From: CAYJLB01 sp964370845
GTDB taxonomy: Bacteria; Bacillota; Clostridia; Oscillospirales; Ruminococcaceae
Direction: 5' to 3'
DNA length: 14,424 bases
Assembly: GCA_964370845.1 (NCBI GenBank)
Contig: CAYJLB010000058.1
Location: 1 to 14,424 of the forward strand
Positions 6,937 through 13,480 of the stretch are shown in pieces (position 1 is the first letter of the stretch; each line of letters begins with the position of its first letter). Under the pieces are notes generated by a model. That model made no database searches. It saw only the letters and a program-made list of their open reading frames with translations, and was not told the origin of the DNA. The translations under genes and the position numbers were made by a program.

Positions 6937-8559
6937 TTAAATATTCTCTAAAATATCAAGAACTTCAGATATATTTTTCTTACCGAAATGCACATGTTCA
7001 CCATTTATTATCATGCAAGGCACACTCATAATATTATTCTTTGATTTTAATTCCTCATAATGAGGCAAATCATAAATATCGAGGGTTATATTTTCGTTTA
7101 GTAGTGAAATTCTCTCCACTGCCATAACAAGATCAGGGCAGTTTGTGCAAGAGAGTGTCACAGCTAAATCGATATTTATTTTTTTGCTAATAGCTTCAAT
7201 CCTTGCGACATCTTCTACAGCAATCATCTGTCCGGGGCCTGCTGCATTGTATAAACCTACTACAAATGAGTTGAACTCATGTCCTCCTGGAACACCGTGA
7301 AAAGACACACCTTTGTACTTTTCATCATTTGAGAAAATCGAGATACTTGGAAGTGCTTTAACTGTTAAATCATCGTCATTTTCGCAAATAATGTTTTTGC
7401 TAAGAGCTGAAAATTCTGACATAAAGCCTTTGACTTCATTTGATATATCTCTTTTATCAAGTTTATATTTTAGTTTAATATTTGACTCAAAACGAGAGAA
7501 TACGGGCGCTAATTGCTCTTTAATTTCAGTTGAAATAAATGCTCCATCATCTTCTTTGTTTGGAGTAGACATTTTTTCTTCTTTTTGTGGCATGTGATAT
7601 TCTCTTTTCGGAATAGCTAAACGTTGATACTCGGTTGCAACATATTTTTCAAGGGAAGTAGCGGCAGTTGCACCGTCTGACACAGCAGTTACTACCTGTC
7701 TTAAATTTTTAATGCAAATGTCACCAGCGGCATAAACTCCATCAATATTCGTTTTTCTATTTTCATCGGTAATAATATATTTATGCTCATTTAGTTTAAT
7801 CATATCTGCAAAGTTTTCACTCGCCGGAGCATAGCCTGCAAACACAAACACTCCTATTCCATTTTCATCGGAAATTTTTTGCTCCTCGCCGTTTTTATCA
7901 AGTACAATTTCCTTAACAAAGTTTTCGCCACTTACTTCTTTTACTCGTGTGTTGTTAAGAAGTTCAATCTTCTCATGTTCCTTAACTTCTTCCACAACCG
8001 AGCCAGTACAGGTGAAATCATTACCTCTTATTAACATATATATTTTTCTTGCAAATCTTGTTAAAAATAAACTTTCTTCACAAGCTACAAAGCCACTACC
8101 AACAACGTAAATATCTTTGTCCGTGAAAAACTCCCCATCACAAGTAGCACAGTAGGCTACTCCTCTGCCCTTAAATTCGTTTTCTCCTTTAAATCCAACC
8201 ATTCTTGGCGATGCACCGCTTGCTATAATTACACCTAAGGTATCAAATTCACCTTTATCTGTTTTTACTGTAAAGCAATCCCCGCTTTTATCAAAGCCTT
8301 TTACATCACAAAGCAAGAATTCAGCACCAAATGATGCTGCTTGTTTTTGCATTTCTTTAGTCAATTCTTCACCACTTGTGTGATAAACTCCAGGGTAGTT
8401 TACAACTTCGGAAGTTATAGTTATCTGACCGCCAAACTTGTTTTTCTCAAGTACTAAAGTCTTGTACTTAGCCCTTGCCATATATATTGCGGCAGAAAGT
8501 CCTGCAGGGCCACCGCCAACAATAATTGCATCATAAAAATTATCTTTTAAAGTAGACAT
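6937..8559 (-). CDS. Thioredoxin-reductase-like flavoprotein with C-terminal AhpF-type thioredoxin-fold module
   Basis: This is a pyridine nucleotide-disulfide reductase that should pass electrons from NAD(P)H through FAD to a disulfide, most likely for the peroxiredoxin AhpC nearby. Counted from a GTG at 8568, it shows the FAD motif GGGPAG (18-23), the redox pair CATC (140-143), a nucleotide motif GSGFVA (157-162) and the second FAD motif VYAAGD (278-283). A charged linker (about 320-345) leads to a tandem thioredoxin-like module. This module has VPGGHEF (426-432), AAGPGQ, a second redox pair CTNC (474-477) and the cis-proline VPC (516-518). AhpF has the same modules in reverse order, so this is a permuted arrangement. 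I place the start at the ATG at 8559, because the upstream GTG lies inside the AAGGAAGGTG ribosome binding site. It lies 22 bases after the ZIP gene, so the two are probably co-transcribed. Confidence 0.88.
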   Translation of the reverse strand: MSTLKDNFYDAIIVGGGPAGLSAAIYMARAKYKTLVLEKNKFGGQITITSEVVNYPGVYHTSGEELTKEMQKQAASFGAEFLLCDVKGFDKSGDCFTVKTDKGEFDTLGVIIASGASPRMVGFKGENEFKGRGVAYCATCDGEFFTDKDIYVVGSGFVACEESLFLTRFARKIYMLIRGNDFTCTGSVVEEVKEHEKIELLNNTRVKEVSGENFVKEIVLDKNGEEQKISDENGIGVFVFAGYAPASENFADMIKLNEHKYIITDENRKTNIDGVYAAGDICIKNLRQVVTAVSDGATAATSLEKYVATEYQRLAIPKREYHMPQKEEKMSTPNKEDDGAFISTEIKEQLAPVFSRFESNIKLKYKLDKRDISNEVKGFMSEFSALSKNIICENDDDLTVKALPSISIFSNDEKYKGVSFHGVPGGHEFNSFVVGLYNAAGPGQMIAVEDVARIEAISKKINIDLAVTLSCTNCPDLVMAVERISLLNENITLDIYDLPHYEELKSKNNIMSVPCMIINGEHVHFGKKNISEVLDILENI

Positions 8560-8581
8560 AATAATCACCTTCCTTTATTTT

Positions 8582-9382
8582 TTACATAAACAATAATAAA
8601 CTCAATGCCATAATAAGCATTCCAAGAATAAGTCCATAAATTGATATATGATGTTCACCATATTCCCTTGCAGATGGCAATAATTCGTCCAAACAAATAT
8701 AAACCATTATCACTGCAACGGCAGAGAAAACAATTCCAAAAAGCACATCTCCCATGAATTGAATTAGTAAAAAGTAGCCAACTATTGCACCTATTGGTTC
8801 TGATAACCCTGATAAAAAAGAAAATACGAATGCCTTTTTCCTGTTTCCAGTTGCGTAGAAAACAGGCACTGCTACAGCTATACCCTCTGGAATGTTGTGA
8901 ATAGCGATAGCAAAAGCAATTGCTATTCCTGTTTCGGGGCTATCCATGGCAGAAATGAATGTGGCAAGTCCTTCTGGAAAATTATGAATTGCTATTGCCA
9001 CTGCTGTAAATAATCCCATTCTCATTAAGTTTGTTTTGTGCTCACCACTGTTTCCGTCCATTTCTTCTACTATATGCACCTCATGAGGGTTTCCCATAGT
9101 AGGTATAAGTTTATCTATTAGAGCTATGAGTAGAATACCTCCAAAAAAGCTTATTACCGAAAATAAATTGCCTGTACGCTCTCCATAAGTAGGAATAAGT
9201 GATTCTATTCCTTTTGGAAGAATTTCTACAAAAGAAACATATAGCATTACACCGGCTGAAAGTCCCAATGAAAAAGATAGAAACTTTTTATTAGTTTGTT
9301 TTGTTACAAGCGCCATTGCACTTCCAATTCCTGTTGATAAACCAGCGAAAAGAGTTAGTCCAAACGCAAATAAAACCTCCAT
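8582..9382 (-). CDS. zupT: ZIP-family metal transporter (ZupT/GufA type)
   Basis: This 266-residue membrane protein has about eight hydrophobic segments and the two ZIP signature motifs HNFPEG (133-138) and HNIPEG (162-167). Their His, Asn and Glu side chains form the metal site in transmembrane helices 4 and 5. A His-containing loop (about 98-116) separates helices 3 and 4. ZupT-type members bring zinc, iron, manganese or cobalt into the cytoplasm, and the metal here cannot be read from sequence. A GGAGG lies 15 bases before the ATG, longer than usual, but the N-terminus matches the family and no better start is seen. The adjacent reductase and AhpC suggest that uptake of a redox-relevant metal is tied to peroxide defence. 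Transcription could come by read-through from ahpC past the terminator at 9427-9455. Confidence 0.9.
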   Translation of the reverse strand: MEVLFAFGLTLFAGLSTGIGSAMALVTKQTNKKFLSFSLGLSAGVMLYVSFVEILPKGIESLIPTYGERTGNLFSVISFFGGILLIALIDKLIPTMGNPHEVHIVEEMDGNSGEHKTNLMRMGLFTAVAIAIHNFPEGLATFISAMDSPETGIAIAFAIAIHNIPEGIAVAVPVFYATGNRKKAFVFSFLSGLSEPIGAIVGYFLLIQFMGDVLFGIVFSAVAVIMVYICLDELLPSAREYGEHHISIYGLILGMLIMALSLLLFM

Positions 9383-9419
9383 ATTTTAATTATCTAACCT
9401 CCAGTTCATACATAATGAG

Positions 9420-9455
9420 ATAAAATAAAAAGACGACAAACACTGTCGTCTTTTT
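9420..9455 (-). terminator. Terminator after ahpC
   Basis: A perfect 12-bp stem (9427-9438 with 9444-9455) has a 5-base loop. On the minus strand the end of the stem runs into TTTTTATTTTAT. It lies about 80 bases after the ahpC stop and 45 bases before the ZIP gene, so most ahpC transcripts probably end here and only a fraction reach the ZIP and reductase genes. Confidence 0.85.
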
Positions 9456-9533
9456 ACACTCCTCCAACTTTAAAACGAACAAAATTACTTTCACGAATGT
9501 TTAACATTTAATTGGCGGAGGACACTATGCTAC

Positions 9534-10097
9534 TTACAGTATTCCAACTAAGTCAAGGCTTGGTTTTAATGTTTTTTCGCCTGGTTTCCATTTAGCTGGG
9601 CAAACTTCATCACCGTGTTCTGCAACAAACTGTAAAGCCTGCACTCTTCTAAAAAGTTCATCTGCATTTCTTCCAACATTCCCAGCAAGAACTTCATAAG
9701 CTACAATTTTACCCTCTGGGTTTACTATAAACGTACCTCTTTCAGCAACACCAGCGTCTTCAATCATAACATCAAAATTACGAGCTAGTGTACCTGTTGG
9801 GTCTGCAAGCATTGGGTAAGTGATTTTTTTAATTGTATCCGACGCATCGTGCCACGCTTTATGCACAAAGTGAGTGTCGCAAGACACTGAATATATTTCA
9901 CAGTTTACACCTTTAAAATCTTCATATTTATTTGCTAAATCCTCAAGTTCTGTTGGGCAAACAAATGTGAAATCTGCTGGGTAGAAGAAAAATACACTCC
10001 ACTTATCTAAAATATCCTCTTTTGTCACTTCCTTAAAGCTATTTGCTATATAACTTTGAACCTTAAAATCTGCTACGTCTTTACCTATCATTGACAT
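9534..10097 (-). CDS. ahpC: Alkyl hydroperoxide reductase subunit C, 2-Cys peroxiredoxin
   Basis: This 187-residue peroxiredoxin is of normal AhpC length. It reduces hydrogen peroxide, organic peroxides and peroxynitrite in the cytoplasm. The peroxidatic cysteine is C47 in FYPADFTFVCPTE, and the resolving cysteine is C166 in EVCPAKW near the C-terminus. R120 of the active site is present in the AERGTFIV segment. The ATG at 10097 has GAGG about eight bases upstream, and a second ATG two codons on is possible but less well placed. Its electron donor is probably the AhpF-like reductase encoded two genes downstream. A strong promoter and a palindrome over the predicted transcription start suggest repressor control. 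Confidence 0.97.
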   Translation of the reverse strand: MSMIGKDVADFKVQSYIANSFKEVTKEDILDKWSVFFFYPADFTFVCPTELEDLANKYEDFKGVNCEIYSVSCDTHFVHKAWHDASDTIKKITYPMLADPTGTLARNFDVMIEDAGVAERGTFIVNPEGKIVAYEVLAGNVGRNADELFRRVQALQFVAEHGDEVCPAKWKPGEKTLKPSLDLVGIL

Positions 10098-10120
10098 AAT
10101 AATTACCTCGCTTTCATTTT

Positions 10121-10140
10121 AAGTTAGATTACACTAACTT
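10121..10140. promoter_or_regulatory. Palindromic operator over the ahpC transcription start
   Basis: Two perfect 7-bp arms (AAGTTAG and CTAACTT) flank a 6-base centre directly downstream of the -10 box, a standard repressor position. The adjoining TATTATAATA partly resembles a PerR box half. The palindrome itself does not match the PerR consensus well, so the regulator is not assigned. It could also form a hairpin in the leader RNA. Confidence 0.6.
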
Positions 10141-10146
10141 TATTAT

Positions 10147-10175
10147 AATATACATCAAAATTCAAAGAATGTCAA
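10147..10175 (-). promoter_or_regulatory. Promoter of ahpC
   Basis: On the minus strand a perfect TTGACA (10170-10175) and TATATT (10147-10152) are 17 bases apart. An overlapping TATAAT follows slightly downstream. The predicted start lies near 10140. The -35 box is only about 12 bases from the anti-sigma stop codon at 10188. Confidence 0.8.
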
Positions 10176-10187
10176 GTTGATTTGTTA

Positions 10188-10760
10188 TCAATTACAAAAT
10201 TTTGCGGTGGAAATTGTATAGTCATTTGCCTTTTCACAAAAATCTTGTAATTTTATAGGATTTTCCCAATTCCAGTTGGTGTAAATTGCATAAGCTTCAA
10301 TTTTTTCAGCATTTTCATCTTCAGTAAACCCTGCAATAGAGTTCCCAACTCGGAAAGTTGGTTCAATCAACAAACTTTCTTTTTGTTCGACACTTGTACA
10401 AGTTTGACCAATTAAAGTTTCATCGGTGATGTAAACCCATTTTCCATTATCAAGTTTAAAACTAAGCCCATCTTTTGAAACTTCGGTAATAATTCCCTCA
10501 ATATTCACCGCCACATCAAAAGATGCAGCTCCTCCTATTTCAAATGAACCAGAGAATTCTTCCACAATAATCCTCTCTGTTAAATCAATAGGAGGATATT
10601 GTGTGCTATTAAACATAGCTACTGCACCAAAAATTACAGCTAAGCAAGCAGCGATTGAAATATATCTTTTAAATGGTATAACCTTTTTAATTGAAATGTT
10701 AGCAGCATTTTCAATTAAATCGTCATCAATGTTATTTATTGCACTATAGAGTTTTCTCAT
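10188..10760 (-). CDS. Membrane-anchored anti-sigma factor with an extracytoplasmic sensor-like domain
   Basis: This 190-residue protein starts MRKLYSAINNIDDDLIENA, the short cytoplasmic helix seen in many clostridial proteins encoded right after ECF sigma genes. One membrane helix follows (about 31-50), then an outer domain. Residues about 80-162 (VAVNIEGIITEV, VYITDET, VGNSIAGF) are homologous to residues 145-217 of the lipoprotein encoded two genes upstream. The likely job is to hold the sigma factor inactive until a signal acts on the outer domain. The sigma stop is 80 bases upstream, and that gap contains two hairpins. The AAAGGA site lies about 13 bases before the ATG, a little far. The protein ends with two cysteines (C175 and C189) that could form a disulfide outside the cell. 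Confidence 0.75.
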   Translation of the reverse strand: MRKLYSAINNIDDDLIENAANISIKKVIPFKRYISIAACLAVIFGAVAMFNSTQYPPIDLTERIIVEEFSGSFEIGGAASFDVAVNIEGIITEVSKDGLSFKLDNGKWVYITDETLIGQTCTSVEQKESLLIEPTFRVGNSIAGFTEDENAEKIEAYAIYTNWNWENPIKLQDFCEKANDYTISTAKFCN

Positions 10761-10781
10761 TTATATAAACCATTCCTTTCA

Positions 10782-10820
10782 CAGTTTTGCCTGTCTTCTT
10801 TAGCGAAAAGCACAAAACTG
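10782..10820 (-). promoter_or_regulatory. Leader hairpin before the anti-sigma gene
   Basis: A perfect 8-bp inverted repeat, CAGTTTTG (10782-10789) with CAAAACTG (10813-10820), has a 23-base loop. It ends about 21 bases from the start codon and just before the ribosome binding site. It lacks a T tract, so it is not a clear terminator. It may set the anti-sigma level relative to sigma. Confidence 0.5.
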
Positions 10821-10846
10821 AGTTTGAAAAATTTTATTTTCAAACT
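10821..10846 (-). promoter_or_regulatory. Hairpin over the sigma factor stop codon
   Basis: AGTTTGAAAA (10821-10830) pairs perfectly with TTTTCAAACT (10837-10846) around a 6-base loop, and the TGA stop (10840-10842) lies in the stem. A ribosome finishing the sigma gene would open it. A very similar hairpin covers the stop of the acetyltransferase-like gene at 13481-13501. Confidence 0.5.
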
Positions 10847-11391
10847 TGATATCCCTCCTTTTCAAGATAAGATTTAAGTTTGGCACGAGTTCTTGAAAGT
10901 ATCACTTTAGCATTACTCTCACTAATGCCAAACATTTTTGATATATCTTCGATTTTATCATTATACCAATATCTGCGAATAAAAATATTTCTTGTTTTCT
11001 CGTCGCAATTTCTAAGAAAGTCACTTATGCTTTTGGAAAGCTCTTTTTCTGAAATACTTTCAAAAACATCATCACTTCCAATATCAGAAAGTTCAGAAAG
11101 CATGCAATCAAAATGAGTATTTCGCTTACTAGCAGTTAAATAATCATAGCGATTTAGAGCAATATTTTTAGAAATTCTTCCAAGAAAAGGCAAAAACTTT
11201 AGTGGTTTTTCAGGTGGAATTTTGTTCCAAGCAGTGTTATATGTGTCATTCACACATTCCTCACTATCCTCTCTAATCCCAAGTACATTCATACAGATTT
11301 TAAGGAGATATGCACCGTATTTCTTTGATGTTTCGAGCAGAGCTGTTTCATTTCGTGCTTCAAAAAGCTCTAGTATTTTAATGTCCTCCAC
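10840..11391 (-). CDS. ECF-type RNA polymerase sigma factor
   Basis: This 183-residue group 4 sigma factor directs RNA polymerase to a small regulon. Region 2 covers about residues 15-80, with the -10 recognition segment around EDSEECVNDTYNTAWN and then FLGRISKNIALNRYD. Region 4 covers about 118-178, with CDEKTRNIFIRRYWY and the helix-turn-helix EDISKMFGISESNAKVILSR. There is no region 1.1 or 3, as expected for ECF factors. I choose the GTG at 11391 as start because AGGAGG lies six bases upstream. A longer frame from 11460 would overlap the end of the lipoprotein gene and adds no sigma sequence. The gene begins 22 bases after the lipoprotein stop and is followed by its probable anti-sigma gene. 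Confidence 0.9.
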   Translation of the reverse strand: MEDIKILELFEARNETALLETSKKYGAYLLKICMNVLGIREDSEECVNDTYNTAWNKIPPEKPLKFLPFLGRISKNIALNRYDYLTASKRNTHFDCMLSELSDIGSDDVFESISEKELSKSISDFLRNCDEKTRNIFIRRYWYNDKIEDISKMFGISESNAKVILSRTRAKLKSYLEKEGYQV

Positions 11392-11413
11392 AAAGCACCT
11401 CCTATGTGTAATG

Positions 11414-12352
11414 TTAGTTGCAAATTGAAACCATTTGGTCGTATTCAGCATAGTTAACATGATCTAGTTCTTCTAATTTTTCTATTATGTTTTCAACTGG
11501 TTCTTCAGTTTCTACAACATACATAATTGTATCTTCATAGTCAAAAATATTTCTAATTGAAACAACACCTAAATTTTTCAGTTCATCTGTTAATGTTCCG
11601 TCAAAATCTTTTGTAACTCTTATAATAATTTCGGTATAAATCATAGAAGAATCGTCACCGATTTCAGGGTTTTGTATAGGCGCATCTAAAACTCCGTTGG
11701 AATTAATTACAAGCGCTGTCACTTCATCTAAATTTTCGTCATCAAGTGTAAATCCTTGAATAAAGTTTCCAACCAAAATTTCGCTATCTATTGGAACGAT
11801 TTCGCCAACATTTTGCGTTTCAAAGGCAGTTTCATCTGTAATAAATACAACTTTTCCACTATCAAGAGTAATTTTATTCCCCTCAACCGCTGTCACGATG
11901 CCCTCGATATTAATTGCAATTTTTGCAGTAGGTAAAAGCTCGTTTGTTTCAATATTTGAATTATCAGCTTTTTCATTATCTTCGACTTGTATTGATTCAA
12001 ATTCTTCTGCAACTTCCACATCAACTGTATCTATTTGCAAAGGATATGATTCCATAATGTCACCTGTGTAATAAACTACAATTTCATCGCCTACTGAAAA
12101 TTTATCATCAGATACAGATAAATTTACTTTAACTTTATCTCCCGAAGATAAAATGTGCTCTTGGTCGTTGTTTGGTTTAACAATTGCTGATGTGTCGGTT
12201 ATCTCATCAATAACACCTTGGAAAATAGCAACGGAATTTTCATTAGATAGATTTTGTCCCTCGTTATTAATAGGTGGTGTTTGCTCGCTACAAGCGGTTA
12301 AAGTTGTAATCGTCATTGCTCCTGCAAGTAAAGTAATAAGTATTTTTTTCAT
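11414..12352 (-). CDS. Secreted lipoprotein encoded with the ECF sigma/anti-sigma pair
   Basis: The 312-residue protein starts MKKILITLLAGA, a lipoprotein signal peptide with lipobox LTAC and lipidated C21. A disordered linker leads to a small beta domain (about 42-112, FQGVIDEITDTSAIV through YPLQIDTVDVE) that resembles DUF3221-type lipoproteins. Next comes a second beta domain (about 145-217, IAINIEGIVTAV, VFITDET, VGNFIQGF) that is homologous to the outer domain of the anti-sigma factor. A C-terminal domain (about 238-312) ends ELDHVNYAEYDQMVSI, like the inhibitor-I9/subtilase propeptide fold. The start is at 12352; an upstream in-frame TTG at 12385 has no signal-peptide logic. No strong ribosome binding site precedes the ATG, but a six-codon leader ORF overlaps it. 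The protein probably modulates or senses the signal for the sigma system. Confidence 0.75.
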   Translation of the reverse strand: MKKILITLLAGAMTITTLTACSEQTPPINNEGQNLSNENSVAIFQGVIDEITDTSAIVKPNNDQEHILSSGDKVKVNLSVSDDKFSVGDEIVVYYTGDIMESYPLQIDTVDVEVAEEFESIQVEDNEKADNSNIETNELLPTAKIAINIEGIVTAVEGNKITLDSGKVVFITDETAFETQNVGEIVPIDSEILVGNFIQGFTLDDENLDEVTALVINSNGVLDAPIQNPEIGDDSSMIYTEIIIRVTKDFDGTLTDELKNLGVVSIRNIFDYEDTIMYVVETEEPVENIIEKLEELDHVNYAEYDQMVSICN

Positions 12353-12369
12353 AATAATGTCCACGGCAT
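12349..12369 (-). CDS. Possible leader peptide MPWTLL, coupled to the lipoprotein gene
   Basis: An ATG at 12369 with GGAG eight bases upstream (12378-12381) opens six codons, and its TGA overlaps the lipoprotein ATG as ATGA. The lipoprotein gene itself lacks a good ribosome binding site, so termination-reinitiation from this leader would explain its translation. The ORF is very short and could be fortuitous, but site and overlap are both well formed. Confidence 0.4.
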   Translation of the reverse strand: MPWTLL

Positions 12370-12380
12370 CAGTATATCTC

Positions 12381-12409
12381 CACAAAACGCGATAAAAATT
12401 AATTTTGTG
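12381..12409 (-). promoter_or_regulatory. Hairpin at the lipoprotein leader ribosome binding site
   Basis: CACAAAA (12381-12387) and TTTTGTG (12403-12409) form a 7-bp stem with a 15-base loop, directly abutting the GGAG at 12378-12381. Folding would hinder ribosome entry. Similar TTTTG/CAAAA stems precede the anti-sigma and zinc-ribbon genes. Confidence 0.45.
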
Positions 12410-12482
12410 CTCAGATGCCTACCTTTCTTAATTTCTTTCAAACTAAATTCATCTAAAATTTGGTTTGTTTTTGTCTTACACC

Positions 12483-12514
12483 TATACAGTAGGATTTAAA
12501 CTGAAAAGGTTACA
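12483..12514 (-). promoter_or_regulatory. Putative ECF-type promoter of the lipoprotein-sigma-anti-sigma operon
   Basis: On the minus strand TGTAACC (TGTAAC at 12509-12514) is followed 16 bases later by CTACTGTATA (TGTATA at 12483-12488). An AAC-containing -35 box with a T run and a roughly 16-base spacer is the layout of ECF promoters, and ECF genes often control themselves. The -10 does not carry the usual CGTC/CGTA exactly. No sigma-A promoter is evident in the region. Confidence 0.45.
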
Positions 12515-12534
12515 AATAATTTTAATAAAATATT

Positions 12535-12590
12535 ACAAAAATTGAAAGCTCTACTTCCAAAGAAAAATCTAAGGCTGTGGAGCTTTTAAA
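12535..12590 (-). terminator. Probable terminator after the zinc-ribbon membrane protein gene
   Basis: A 10-bp stem with one G-U pair (12545-12554 with 12577-12586) has a 22-base loop, which can pair further through TTCC/AAGG. On the minus strand a CAATTTTTG tail follows. It lies about 80 bases after the gene end at 12667. The remaining sequence between 12590 and 12666 shows nothing I can assign. Confidence 0.5.
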
Positions 12591-12666
12591 ATTATCAGCA
12601 ATACAAGAAATAAAAACGTTAAATTTGGAAAATATTGACAAGCTAAATAATCCCGCTATTAAAAAT

Positions 12667-13332
12667 TCAACGATGAAAATATTTTTTTATTTGCTCTTTA
12701 AGATTTTTTTCAGCAAATAAATATAATCCTAAAGATAAAATAGCTGATGTTAATGTAGGAATAAATGCTCCCCAACCGCTTCTATTAAACCTCAGAAAAA
12801 ATAGAATAAATGATAAAAAACTAATAACGGTAACTACTAATAAAAATCCAAAATATTCCGAAAACATACGTTTATTTCTAATAGCTAAAACTGTAATATA
12901 TAAAGCGGTAGCCATTGTTAAAAATGGAAAAACATAAGCTATTGACCAAAGTAAACGCCCGCTTACAATATCAATTATGATAAGAAATAAGGAAAGAGAT
13001 ATATAAGTATATAAAACTTTTTTTCCATATCGCATATGTTTTTTTATTATATAGTACATAACTAAAGAATAAGTCATTGATGTAACAACTATGATTGACC
13101 AGATAATTTCCCCTTTACCATGAGTGAAAATATTTATAAACACACAAATAGTATTTACAAGCAATGTGATAAACATTGGCAAATTCCTCATAACACGTTT
13201 TTCTTTTATTATACTTTCATAAAAAGGATATTGGACCGATGTTTCCACAGGCTTTCCTAAATATTTTTGACAAAGTGGACAATGTTCCTCGCTATCATAT
13301 ACTTGTACATTGCAATTCTCACAGCTTCTCAT
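12667..13332 (-). CDS. DUF6320-type membrane protein with N-terminal zinc ribbon
   Basis: Starting at the ATG at 13332, the 221-residue protein opens MRSCENCNVQVYDSEEHCPLC, a CxxC...CPLC zinc ribbon (cysteines at 4, 7, 18 and 21 from this start). After about 30 linker residues come six or so hydrophobic segments and a basic C-terminus. This layout matches DUF6320 proteins, whose function is not established and whose genes are often next to condensation-fold alcohol acetyltransferase genes, as here. The alternative start at 13356 adds only MQKGMVII, and an AAAGGA site sits 12 bases before my chosen ATG, a spacing similar to the anti-sigma gene. The gene probably shares a transcript with the upstream acetyltransferase-like gene, separated by a structured leader of about 157 bases. 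Confidence 0.75.
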   Translation of the reverse strand: MRSCENCNVQVYDSEEHCPLCQKYLGKPVETSVQYPFYESIIKEKRVMRNLPMFITLLVNTICVFINIFTHGKGEIIWSIIVVTSMTYSLVMYYIIKKHMRYGKKVLYTYISLSLFLIIIDIVSGRLLWSIAYVFPFLTMATALYITVLAIRNKRMFSEYFGFLLVVTVISFLSFILFFLRFNRSGWGAFIPTLTSAILSLGLYLFAEKNLKEQIKKYFHR

Positions 13333-13365
13333 TATTATGACCATTCCTTTCTGCACGTTTTAATA

Positions 13366-13377
13366 GAACTAAAGTTC
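13366..13377. promoter_or_regulatory. GAAC-N4-GTTC palindrome, copy A
   Basis: The sequence GAACTAAAGTTC matches the form of the Gram-positive LexA box (GAAC-N4-GTTC). It lies about 34 bases before the start of the zinc-ribbon gene. An identical copy lies 59 bases away. It could instead be an RNA hairpin. Confidence 0.4.
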
Positions 13378-13383
13378 ATACGG

Positions 13384-13415
13384 TTTTGTCGCTTCTATTT
13401 TTTAAGGCGACAAAA
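13384..13415 (-). promoter_or_regulatory. Leader hairpin between the two palindromes
   Basis: TTTTGTCGC (13384-13392) pairs perfectly with GCGACAAAA (13407-13415) around a 14-base loop. It lies between the two GAAC-N4-GTTC copies in the leader of the zinc-ribbon gene. There is no T tract for a plain terminator. Confidence 0.5.
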
Positions 13416-13424
13416 TTGAGGCAA

Positions 13425-13436
13425 GAACTAAAGTTC
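13425..13436. promoter_or_regulatory. GAAC-N4-GTTC palindrome, copy B
   Basis: This is identical to copy A, and here the flanking bases extend the symmetry to 7-bp arms (13423-13438). Two identical 12-base palindromes within 60 bases are unlikely by chance, so a DNA-binding regulator or a repeated RNA stem is plausible. Confidence 0.45.
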
Positions 13437-13480
13437 TTTGACGAACCAAGCACAATAACTCCAAACGATTAAAATCGTCT

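Noticed and set aside
7313..7597. Plus-strand open frame inside the reductase
   Set aside because: It is a shadow of a well-supported minus-strand gene.
11392..11460. Longer N-terminus for the sigma factor
   Set aside because: It would overlap the lipoprotein gene end, while the GTG at 11391 has a perfect AGGAGG six bases upstream.
12529..12663. Plus-strand open frame with protein-like start (KSKAVELLKLSAIQEIK)
   Set aside because: It has no start site, runs through a terminator-like hairpin, and continues as the antisense of the zinc-ribbon gene. A tiny gene relic cannot be excluded.
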